Source: Candidatus Tectimicrobiota bacterium
GTDB taxonomy: Bacteria > Tectomicrobia > Entotheonellia > Entotheonellales > Entotheonellaceae
Assembly (NCBI GenBank): GCA_026005175.1
Contig: BPKO01000001.1
Span: 310,001 to 374,000 of the forward strand
Reading direction: 5' to 3'
DNA: 64,000 bases
In this document: positions 54,949 to 62,074 of the stretch, one piece after another
Layout of the letters: each line of letters starts with the position of its first letter
Numbering within the stretch: the stretch's first letter is position 1
Program-made: the position numbers and the translations under genes
Notes under the pieces: generated by a model
Databases searched by the model: none
Told to the model about the DNA's origin: nothing
What the model saw: only the letters and a program-made list of their open reading frames with translations

Positions 54949-56127
54949 TTAACGCGGCAGGCCCAGGCCGCGCTCGGCGATGATGTTGCGCTGGATCTCC
55001 GAGGTGCCGGCAGCGATGGTGCGCGACACGGCGGTCAGGTACAGGCGCTCGATTTTTCCTTTGAGCGGCGCCCAGCGGCTGTTGAACTCGAGCTGGCCGT
55101 AAAGGCCCAGCAGCTGCATGCCCACCTGCGCCAGGCGCTGCATCAGCTCGCTCGTGAAGAGCTTGTTGGCCGGGGACTCCGGTCCGGGAATCTCGCCGCG
55201 CGCCTGCGTGCTCGCCACGCGGTAAGCCAGGCAGCGCGCCACGTCGATTTCCACGGCGATCTGTGCCAGCCGCTGCCGCACCAGGGGATCCTCGGCCAGG
55301 GTGCGGCCGTGGCGCTTGGTGAGCTTGGCGTAGCGGATGAGGTCGTTGAGGATGCGCTGCGCCTGCGCCGGCGCCTCGATGGCGGTGCGCTCGTACGACA
55401 GGGTGGTGGTGGCGATGTACCAGCCCTGGTTTTTCTCGCCCAGCAAGGCGTCCTTGGGGACGCGCACGTTCTCGAAGAAGATCTCGTTAAAGCCCTTGGT
55501 GCCGGCCATGTTGATAAGGGGCTTGACGGTAATGCCCGGCGTCTTCATGTCCACCAGGAAGTACGAAATGCCCTTGTGCTTGGGGGCATTGGGGTCGGTG
55601 CGGGCGAGCAAGAAGCACCAGTCGGCATAGTGGGCGTAGCTCGACCAGATCTTCTGGCCGTTGATCACCCACTCGTCGCCGTCCTGCACGGCGCGCGTCT
55701 GTAGCGACGCCAAGTCCGAGCCGGCGTTGGGCTCGCTGTAGCCCTGTGCCCACAGCACTTCGCCTTTGGCAATGCCGGGGAGGTGGCGTCGTTTTTGCTC
55801 CTCGGTGCCGTAGCGAATAATGGTGGGGCCCAGAAACTTGGGGCCGTTGCTGCCAATGATCGGCGCATCGGCAATGGCCAGTTCTTCCTGGAGAATAAAG
55901 TACTGCCAGAACGACCAGCCCAGCCCGCCATACTCCGGAGGCCAGTGCGCTGCCAGCCAGCCCTTGGCGCCCACTTTGCGGGTAAACTCCCGCGCCACTT
56001 GGATGTACTCGTCGGATTCCTTGTCGAGCACCAGCGTCTCGTTCCAGCCTTTGGGGAGCTCTGCTTGCAGAAAGTCTCGGATTTCTTGGCGAAACGCCTC
56101 TTCTTCTGGCGACCAGCTAAAGTCCAT
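54949..56127 (-). CDS. Acyl-CoA dehydrogenase, first of a pair
   Basis: 392 residues. SWSPEEEAFRQEIRDFLQAE, PPEYGGLGWSFWQYFILQEE, WAQGYSEPNAGSDLASLQTR and WVINGQKIWSSYAHYADWCF are typical, and the C-terminus TIAAGTSEIQRNIIAERGLG carries the FAD-contacting G-T-S-E-I-Q-R. It oxidises an acyl-CoA to the enoyl-CoA with FAD. Transcribed with the 374-residue partner and divergent from the enoyl-CoA hydratase gene. Confidence 0.85.
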   Translation of the reverse strand: MDFSWSPEEEAFRQEIRDFLQAELPKGWNETLVLDKESDEYIQVAREFTRKVGAKGWLAAHWPPEYGGLGWSFWQYFILQEELAIADAPIIGSNGPKFLGPTIIRYGTEEQKRRHLPGIAKGEVLWAQGYSEPNAGSDLASLQTRAVQDGDEWVINGQKIWSSYAHYADWCFLLARTDPNAPKHKGISYFLVDMKTPGITVKPLINMAGTKGFNEIFFENVRVPKDALLGEKNQGWYIATTTLSYERTAIEAPAQAQRILNDLIRYAKLTKRHGRTLAEDPLVRQRLAQIAVEIDVARCLAYRVASTQARGEIPGPESPANKLFTSELMQRLAQVGMQLLGLYGQLEFNSRWAPLKGKIERLYLTAVSRTIAAGTSEIQRNIIAERGLGLPR

Positions 56128-56198
56128 CGCCCGTACTCCTCGCCCGAGTCGGTGTCGTTCTCTGCGCCCACACGCGGGAGGGCACTTGCTTACCGCCC

Positions 56199-56228
56199 TT
56201 TATAGCGCGGGAAGCGCCGCGGGGTCAA
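56199..56228 (-). promoter_or_regulatory. Promoter of the acyl-CoA dehydrogenase pair
   Basis: Minus-strand TTGACC (56228-56223), 18-base spacer, TATAAA (56204-56199), about 70 bases before ATG 56127. Confidence 0.5.
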
Positions 56229-56310
56229 GCTGCCCCGCGCTTGCGCTGCAGCGGCGTCTGGTGTATGAGTGGAGCTTGCCGCCCCTGCCCCGCAAAGAGG
56301 GAGAGTGTCC

Positions 56311-57108
56311 ATGGCCTTTCACAAGCTCCGCTACGAAGTGGCCGACGGCGTGGCCACCGTGACCCTGAACCGCCCCGAGCGCCTCAACGCCCTTGACTAT
56401 GCGCTGCGCGACGAGCTGCTGGCGGCTTTGCAGCAAGCGGCCGCAGACCCCCAGGTGCGCGCCCTCATTCTTACCGGGGCCGGCCGGGCCTTCTGCGCCG
56501 GGGCCGACCTTCACGACGTGCTGGTGCGGGGCTTTGACATGGACCCGCGCACCCGCGAGCAAGAAGAAGTGCGGGGGTTCAATGCCCTGACGCAGGCCCT
56601 TCGCGCCCTGGAAAAACCGGTCATTGCGGCGGTAAACGGGGCGGCGGTGGGCGGCGGCTGCTGCCTGGCCCTGGCCGCCGACATCCGCCTGGCTTCGAGC
56701 GAGGCGCGCTTTGGCATGGTCTTTGTGCGCCTGGGCCTTTCCTCGGCGGACATGGGAGGGACGTTTTTACTGCCGCGGCTCATCGGCCTGGCGCATGCCA
56801 GCGAGCTCTTGCTCACCGGCGAAATCATCGACGCCGCCCGCGCCGAGCGCCTGGGGCTGGTCAACCGCGTGGTGGCCCCCGAAGAGCTATTGCCGCAGGC
56901 GCGCCAGCTGGCAGCCCGTCTGGCTGCCGGCCCGCCCATCGGCCTGGCGCTTACCAAGCGGGCCATCAACCGCGCCCTGGGACTGGAGCTGGCGGCACAC
57001 CTCGACTACGAAGCCTACGTGCAGAGCGCCTGCATGCTCACTGCCGACCACCGCGAAGGGGTGGAGGCCTTCTTGCAAAAGCGCGCCCCGCAGTTTCGCG
57101 GCGGCTAG
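56311..57108 (+). CDS. Enoyl-CoA hydratase/isomerase family protein
   Basis: 265 residues. VTLNRPERLNALDYALRDEL, LTGAGRAFCAGADLHDVLVR (first oxyanion strand) and AAVNGAAVGGGCCLALAADI (second oxyanion loop) are the crotonase signature; RFGMVFVRLGLSSADMGGTF holds the residue usually acidic in hydratases, here followed by Asp. LVNRVVAPEELLPQARQLAA and LTKRAINRALGLEL end the fold. It would hydrate or isomerise enoyl-CoA from the adjacent dehydrogenases. Confidence 0.85.
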   Translation: MAFHKLRYEVADGVATVTLNRPERLNALDYALRDELLAALQQAAADPQVRALILTGAGRAFCAGADLHDVLVRGFDMDPRTREQEEVRGFNALTQALRALEKPVIAAVNGAAVGGGCCLALAADIRLASSEARFGMVFVRLGLSSADMGGTFLLPRLIGLAHASELLLTGEIIDAARAERLGLVNRVVAPEELLPQARQLAARLAAGPPIGLALTKRAINRALGLELAAHLDYEAYVQSACMLTADHREGVEAFLQKRAPQFRGG

Positions 57109-57124
57109 CACCACGGGAGGACGC

Positions 57125-58739
57125 ATGCGCACCGTTGCAGCCGCCCTTGTCGAAGGCCTGGCCGAGGCCGGTATCCGCTACGTCTTCGGGGTTCCCAGTG
57201 GCCCCTGGCTTCCTTACCTGGAGGCCATGCGCGAGGGACCGGTGACCTTCGTGCTGGTCAGCCACGAAGCCGCGGCCGGCTACATGGCCACCGTATGCGG
57301 CCGGCTCACCGGGCGCCCGGGGGCGTGCTACGGCACCTTTGGGCCAGGCGCCACCAACCTCAGTACGGGGGTGGGGACGGCCCTCCTGGACCGCGTGCCC
57401 TTGCTGGCGTTCACCACCGAGGCGCCTGCCGCTATGCAGCACCGCACGCTGCAGATGCACATCGACCAGCAGGCGCTGTTCCGGCCGCTCACCAAGTGGA
57501 CCACCCGCCTTACTCCGGAGGTGCGCCAGACGCTGCGGCGGGCCGTGCACATCGCCACTGCCGAAGTCCCCGGGCCGGTGCACATCGGACTGCCGGCAGA
57601 CCTGGGCTCCCAGCCGGCGGCAGAAGAGGCCGCGAGGGACGCCGTGGTCGCTTGGTCCTGGCGCGCCCCCGCCGAGTGAGGCGCAGCTGCAGCAGCTCTG
57701 GCAGCTGCTGCGCGAAGCGCGCCGCCCCCTGCTCGCCCTAGGGCTTTCCTGCACCCGCGCCGTGGATCGCGACACGGTGCAGCGGGTGGCAGACCGCCAT
57801 CGCCTGCCGGTGGTGCTTTCTCCCATGGCCAAAGGCCTGCTGCCCGAAGACCACCCCGGCGTACGTGGGGGTGGTGTTTCATGCCTGCAGCGACATCGTG
57901 GCCGAAACCGTGCACGAAGCCGACCTGGTGCTCGCCGTGGGGTACGATCCGGTGGAGTACAATTACGAGGAATGGCTGCCGCGGGCGCCGCTGGTGCACG
58001 TGGACACGGTGCCGGCCGACGTGGCGGCTGCGGTGCCGCTGGCCGCCGAAGTGGTGGGCGACGTGGGAGCGGTGCTGCGCTTTCTGGCCTGCCCAGGCGC
58101 CGCTGCGGCACGCCTGGGACCTAGAGGCACTGGCCGCGCGGCGGCAGCGCCTGTTTGCCACCCTGAGCGCGCCACGGCCGCACCTGGCGCCGTCACAGGT
58201 CCTGAGCGTGCTGCAAGCGCTGCTGCCTGCCGACGGCATTCTCACCTGCGACGTAGGCGCCCCACACCCACCTCATTGGGCAGCTGTGGCGCACCGCCAG
58301 CCCGCAGCACCTCTTGATGACCAACGGCTGGTCGGCCATGGGCTTTGGCCTGCCGGCAGCCCTGGCGGCCAAGCTGTGTCGGCCCGAGCAGGCGGTGGTG
58401 TGCGTCACCGGCGACGGGGGCTTGCTCATGCAGGCAGGGGAACTGGCCACTGCTGCCCGCCTGGGGCTGCCCGTGGTCATCGTGGTGCTGGTCGATCACA
58501 GCCTGCAGCTCATTGCGGTAAAGCAGCAGCGCCAGGGACTGCCCGTGCAACGGCACGCAGCTGGCCTGCGCGCTGGCGCCGGGGTCCTGTTTTGGGGTGC
58601 CGGTGCTGGTGGGCCCGCACGGTGGCCGAAGTGCACGATGCCGTGGCACAGGCCCTTGCCGCCAGTGGTCCGGTGCTGGTGGCCGCGGTGGTTGACCCGG
58701 CAGAGTACGCCGCGCTTATCCTGCGCCCCGGCGCGCTGA
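57125..58739 (+). CDS. Thiamine-diphosphate enzyme (acetolactate synthase-like), multiply frameshifted
   Basis: Five successive frames encode consecutive parts of one TPP enzyme. Each of the six steps visible, at about 57668, 57858, 58096, 58261, 58592 and 58612, is a single surplus base; a seventh near the end would give the TGA at 58737-58739 and about 535 residues. Seen features: RYVFGVPSGPWLPYLEAM, SHEAAAGYMATVCGRLTGRP (activating Glu), GPGATNLSTGVGTALLDRVP, CVTGDGGLLMQAGELATAAR (GDG motif) and VVIVVLVDHSLQLIAVKQQR, where Asp-His stands for the usual Asn. Sixteen bases after the enoyl-CoA hydratase gene. The substrate is unknown. Confidence 0.65.
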
Positions 58740-58759
58740 GCAGGTCTAGAGACACGAAT

Positions 58760-58787
58760 GCCCCGTGCGCCGCGCGGCGCACGGGGC
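58760..58787. terminator. Strong terminator hairpin between convergent genes
   Basis: GCCCCGTGCGCC (58760-58771), loop GCGC, GGCGCACGGGGC (58776-58787): a perfect 12-bp stem between the TPP enzyme and the cold-shock gene, usable in both directions. Confidence 0.7.
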
Positions 58788-58796
58788 AGGGGGGAG

Positions 58797-58997
58797 TTAC
58801 ACCTTGCGGACGTTCGTCGCTTGGTCGCCCTTGGGGCCGGCCACGATGTCGAACTCGACCACGTCGCCTTCCGTCAGGGTCTTGAAGCCCTTGCTCTGAA
58901 TCGCCGAGTAGTGCACGAAGATGTCTTTCTCACCCTCGCGAGCGATGAAGCCATAGCCCTTTTGGTCGTTAAACCACTTTACCGTGCCTCGATACAT
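58797..58997 (-). CDS. cspA: Cold-shock protein (CspA family)
   Basis: 66 residues from ATG 58997; AAGGAG lies nine bases upstream, so this ATG is preferred over one at 59006. [20 protein letters not shown] (RNP1 KGYGFI), [10 protein letters not shown] (RNP2) and [20 protein letters not shown] are the canonical single cold-shock domain, an RNA chaperone. The gene has its own promoter about 140 bases upstream, leaving a long 5' leader as is common for cspA. Confidence 0.9.
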   Translation of the reverse strand: MYRGTVKWFNDQKGYGFIAREGEKDIFVHYSAIQSKGFKTLTEGDVVEFDIVAGPKGDQATNVRKV

Positions 58998-59144
58998 AAA
59001 ACGCATCTCCTTACCCCTGCCGTTTGGCAGGGTCATGCTTCAAAAACCTAGGCGGCTTTGCCACCTGACTTGCAGAAAGGGGCGGGAAAAACCGGAAGAA
59101 CCTTCTCGGCGATTCAACACCCCGACTTTCCGCGAGGTTGAGAT

Positions 59145-59174
59145 AATATACCGCACTTGTTGTGTGGTTGTCAA
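59145..59174 (-). promoter_or_regulatory. Promoter of the cold-shock gene
   Basis: Minus-strand TTGACA (59174-59169), 18-base spacer, TATATT (59150-59145). Transcription from about 59138 would give a ~140-base leader before ATG 58997. Confidence 0.6.
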
Positions 59175-59199
59175 GCGGCGGCAGGAAATTTTTTGGTGC

Positions 59200-60272
59200 T
59201 CAGGCCGGGGGCAGGACCTGGCCGTTGGTCAGCTGCTGTACGTGGAGGTCTTGCGCCAGCCGCCGCGCGGCCGGGGTGATGCGGGCGCCGGCCACCACGG
59301 GCACGGTGGGCGTGCCCAACTTGGCCAGCAGGGCAGCGCGCTGCCGGGCGCGCTGCACATCGGTAGGGCCGACCCCCCAGGAGACTTCCACCACCAGGTA
59401 GACGGGCGTGCCGTCTTCGCGGCGGCGCCCGTGCACGATGACGTCGGCTTGGGCGATTTCATAGGCCTCGTCGTCGCTCAGGGCTCCCTGGGCCACCGCC
59501 TCGGCCAGCAAAAGTGACGAGTTCATCGCCAAACACCAGGTGGGGGCGCCGCACCAGGGGCGCAAAGTAGGCAAACGCCCGCTCGCGATAGCGCCGCTCC
59601 AGCGCGTCGCCTTTGAGGACCCCCACCTCGGCGGTGAGGCGGTCGAGGCGGCGCTCGGGTGCGCTGCTGTGCAGCAGCCAGCTGCTCGACCCGCTCGGTC
59701 AATTGCTCAAGGCGCTCGGCCAGCTGTTGCTGCGCAGCGGCCAGCTGCTGGAGGCGTTCCTCGGTGCGCTGTTGTGCCTGGGCGAGCTGCTCGACCCGTT
59801 CAGTAAGCTGTGCCAGGCGTTCCTCGGTATGTTGTTGCGCCTGGGCCAGTTGTTCGAGGCGGGCTTCGAGCTGTGCCAGGCGTTCCTCGGTGCGCTGCTG
59901 TGCCTGGGCGAGCTGCTCGACCCGTTCAGTAAGCTGTGCCAGGCGTTCCTCGGTATGTTGTTGCGCCTGGGCCAGTTGTTCGAGGCGGGCTTCGAGCTGT
60001 GCCAGGCGTTCCTCGGTGCGCTGCTGTGCAGCAGCCAGCTGTTCAACCCGCTCGGCCAGCTGCGCGAGGCGCTCGGCCAGCTGCGTGACCTGTTCGCCGA
60101 GGCGCTCCAGGGTGGTTGCCATCCCCTGCTGGGCCTCGGCCAGCTTCTGCACCAGCGCCGGCAGCGCCAGCACCTCATCAGTCAGCACCAGCCGGCGTAC
60201 TTCATCCAGCCATTCCGGCTGCTGGCGCAGCAAGCGAATGAAATCACGCAGATCATCCACCGTAAAAGGCAT
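59200..60272 (-). CDS. Coiled-coil protein with C-terminal PD-(D/E)XK-like domain, frameshifted
   Basis: From ATG 60272 (GGAGGAGGG upstream) a ~30-residue N-terminus ([20 protein letters not shown]) leads into about 150 residues of glutamine/alanine/leucine heptads. [29 protein letters not shown], then [18 protein letters not shown] and [11 protein letters not shown] form the C-terminal nuclease-like part (Asp ... Glu-Val-Ser). Two single surplus bases (about 59658 and 59521) interrupt it; corrected length is 356 residues. This is the layout of DUF3782-type proteins. The coiled coil contains a near-perfect 126-bp tandem duplication. Function unknown. Confidence 0.65.
59751..60002. repeat. 126-bp tandem duplication in the coiled coil
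   Basis: Two 63-bp units, A and B, are arranged A-B-A-B (59751-59813, 59814-59876, 59877-59939, 59940-60002). The B copies look identical and the A copies differ by one or two bases. Each unit encodes 21 residues (three heptads), so copy changes keep frame and heptad register. Confidence 0.85.
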
Positions 60273-60292
60273 ACCCTCCTCCCCTCTGGCCA

Positions 60293-60298
60293 ATTATA
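60293..60298 (-). promoter_or_regulatory. Extended -10 element upstream of the coiled-coil gene
   Basis: Minus-strand TGCTATAAT: a TG-n-TATAAT extended -10 about 20 bases before ATG 60272. No good -35 is present, as is allowed for this type. Confidence 0.45.
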
Positions 60299-60320
60299 GC
60301 ACAGGCGGACGGTTCGGGGT

Positions 60321-60350
60321 TTGACGGCCCCCACGCGGGCATGGTACAGT
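60321..60350 (+). promoter_or_regulatory. Promoter upstream of the ComEA-like gene
   Basis: TTGACG (60321-60326), 18-base spacer, TACAGT (60345-60350), about 75 bases before ATG 60430. Confidence 0.4.
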
Positions 60351-60429
60351 GCCGCCGGGCCAGCGCGGCGGGAAGCTGGCATGTTGGCGAGATCCAGAGT
60401 GCGGCTTGTTACGAAGTAAAGGGGTGCAC

Positions 60430-60992
60430 ATGGACGTGGCGAAGAGGTGGCCCTTAGCCGTCAGGCGCAGCACCGCAGTCCTGCTTTTTTCCCTGGCTAC
60501 CACAGCGGGGCTGCTCGCTTTGGCCTGGGCGCAGAGCGAAGTCAACCGCCGGGTCATCACCGGGGTGCTGAACCTCAACCACGCCTCGCAGCAGGACCTG
60601 CAGCTGCTGCCAGGGATAGGGGAAGTGACGGCGTATCGCATCGTGCGCCTGCGGGAGCAACTCGGGGGATTTAAAAGCATCAGTGACCTGGAGCGTGTGC
60701 CCGGCATCAGCGCGGCGCAAGTCACACACTTGGCGCCCTACCTGACCCTGACTGGCCCCAGTACGCTGCGCGTGCGCCTTGACCTCAACACCGCCACGCC
60801 GGCGGCCCCTGGCGCGGCTGCCGGGCATTTCGCGGCAGCAGGCCGAGGCCATCGTCGCCTTTCGCCAGCAGCACGGCGCCTTTCGCAGCCTCGACGAACT
60901 CCTGGAAGTCGGGGGGAATCGACGCGCAGCAGCTCGAAGAAGTGCGCGAGCTCCTCGTGGTGTTGCCGCCGCCGGTGGGCACACGGCCATGA
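60430..60992 (+). CDS. ComEA-like double helix-hairpin-helix protein, frameshifted
   Basis: An N-terminal signal anchor (STAVLLFSLATTAGLLALAW) is followed by two helix-hairpin-helix units: LNLNHASQQDLQLLPGIGEV, TAYRIVRLRE and then LDLNTATPAALARLPGISRQ, QAEAIVAFRQQHGAF, SLDELLEVGGIDAQQLEEVR. Surplus bases in CCCC (60806-60809) and GGGGGG (60911-60916) split it; corrected length is 186 residues. ComEA proteins bind DNA in the periplasm during uptake; without other competence genes here, that role is only likely. The stop overlaps the next ATG by four bases. Confidence 0.7.
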
Positions 60993-61519
60993 ACGGGACA
61001 GCCGGCCAGCGCTGGCTCCTGGTAGCGGGCTATGCGGCGATGATTTTTGTGCTCTCGGCCTTGCCGGGAGAGAGCCTGCCCCGCGTAAACGTCAGTGACA
61101 AGCTGATCCACGCCGCCGAGTTTGGCCTCTTCGCCGTGCTGCTCTGCCGCGCCCTGCGCGCCCAGTTCCCGCAGTGGCGGGCGGCCAGCCTGGTCCTGCT
61201 CAGCGTGCTGATCGCCACCGCTTACGGCGCCAGCGACGAGGCGCACCAGCTGCTGGTCAGCCAGCGCGTCTCGGACTTTGCCGACCTCGCCGCCGACGCC
61301 CTGGGGGCGCTGCTTGCCGCCTGGGGCTGGGGCCAGGGCCAGCCAGCGCTGGCCCTGGCTACGGTGAGACCAACCTCTTCCCGCTGTCCTGAGTGGCCCC
61401 GCGATCTCGAAACCCTCAGGACGACGAAGAAAAGCGGTGCTATCCGTTACCCCTCCAGCACCCGTCACCCCGGTGACGACGCCAACATTCACACCCGTGT
61501 TTTGACCGTTTACAATTAA
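60989..61519 (+). CDS. VanZ-like membrane protein
   Basis: Begins in ATGA overlap with the ComEA-like gene. WLLVAGYAAMIFVLSALPGE, DKLIHAAEFGLFAVLLCRAL and YGASDEAHQLLVSQRVSDFA, DLAADALGALLAAWGW are the VanZ pattern (conserved H and D-E-x-H-Q). About four spans. Family members are usually near 130 residues; the open frame runs on to 176 residues with an unmembrane-like tail after about residue 120, overlapping the convergent lipoprotein gene, so a frameshift near 61350 is possible and the real end may be earlier. Function unknown in most hosts. Confidence 0.65.
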   Translation: MNGTAGQRWLLVAGYAAMIFVLSALPGESLPRVNVSDKLIHAAEFGLFAVLLCRALRAQFPQWRAASLVLLSVLIATAYGASDEAHQLLVSQRVSDFADLAADALGALLAAWGWGQGQPALALATVRPTSSRCPEWPRDLETLRTTKKSGAIRYPSSTRHPGDDANIHTRVLTVYN

Positions 61520-62057
61520 GTCTCCTTGGTCCGTCACTTCCACATCTGCCGTGGCCGCGTCCGAAGTCGCACCATCGAGAGTAAGGGTGATGCTCCCCGT
61601 TGTCGTCTGTCCAGTCGGTGTGTTGGCTTCAATATTTATTTGAGCCTCGCATTCTTCGAAAGTGACTTCGTCGCCTACATTAAAGGCCGGCGGATCCGGC
61701 TCTACATCCGGCAAGAAAATCCCGGTCGCTTCCGTCACTGTAAAAGTACACGAGCCAAATCCTACATTTGCTTGCAGCGTGCTGGTGTCGGTTGTAACCG
61801 TGGCGGTCGTTCCACCCGCTCCAAACGTCAGCGTGGTTGGCGTACCTGTGGTTCCAAACCCCGGGATGCCGTTCGGAAAAGAAAACGCTGTGCCGGCTAC
61901 GGCGCTCGCCACACCCTGCGTCATCCCCACGGTTGACTGCGCCGGAGCGAACAGCTCCTCTTCCTCTTCTTCGCAACCGCCCAGCAACAGCAGGCCCAGC
62001 ATGAGGCTTATTGACCGCCAGGACGAAGCTTAACTTTCGCACTTCACCGAAACGCAT
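61447..62057 (-). CDS. Acidic lipoprotein next to the YjbH-like gene, frameshifted
   Basis: ATG 62057 follows GGAGGAAA. The N-terminus MRFGEVRKLSFVLAV continues, after removing one base near 62011, as ISLMLGLLLLGGCEEEEEEL: a lipoprotein signal with lipobox LGGC followed by six glutamates. The mature part is rich in Gly, Thr and Val (TTLTFGAGGTTATVTTDTST, TTTGSITLTLDGATSD) and lacks recognisable domains; it looks like a beta-structured surface protein. Removing one G at about 61450 gives a stop at 61447-61449 and about 202 residues. Without it the frame runs on. Possibly co-transcribed with the YjbH-like gene. Confidence 0.55.
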
Positions 62058-62074
62058 CGCGTTTCCTCCTTCTC

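Noticed and set aside
59751-60002. CRISPR-like array
   Set aside because: The repeats are 63-bp coding units without unique spacers and encode coiled-coil heptads.
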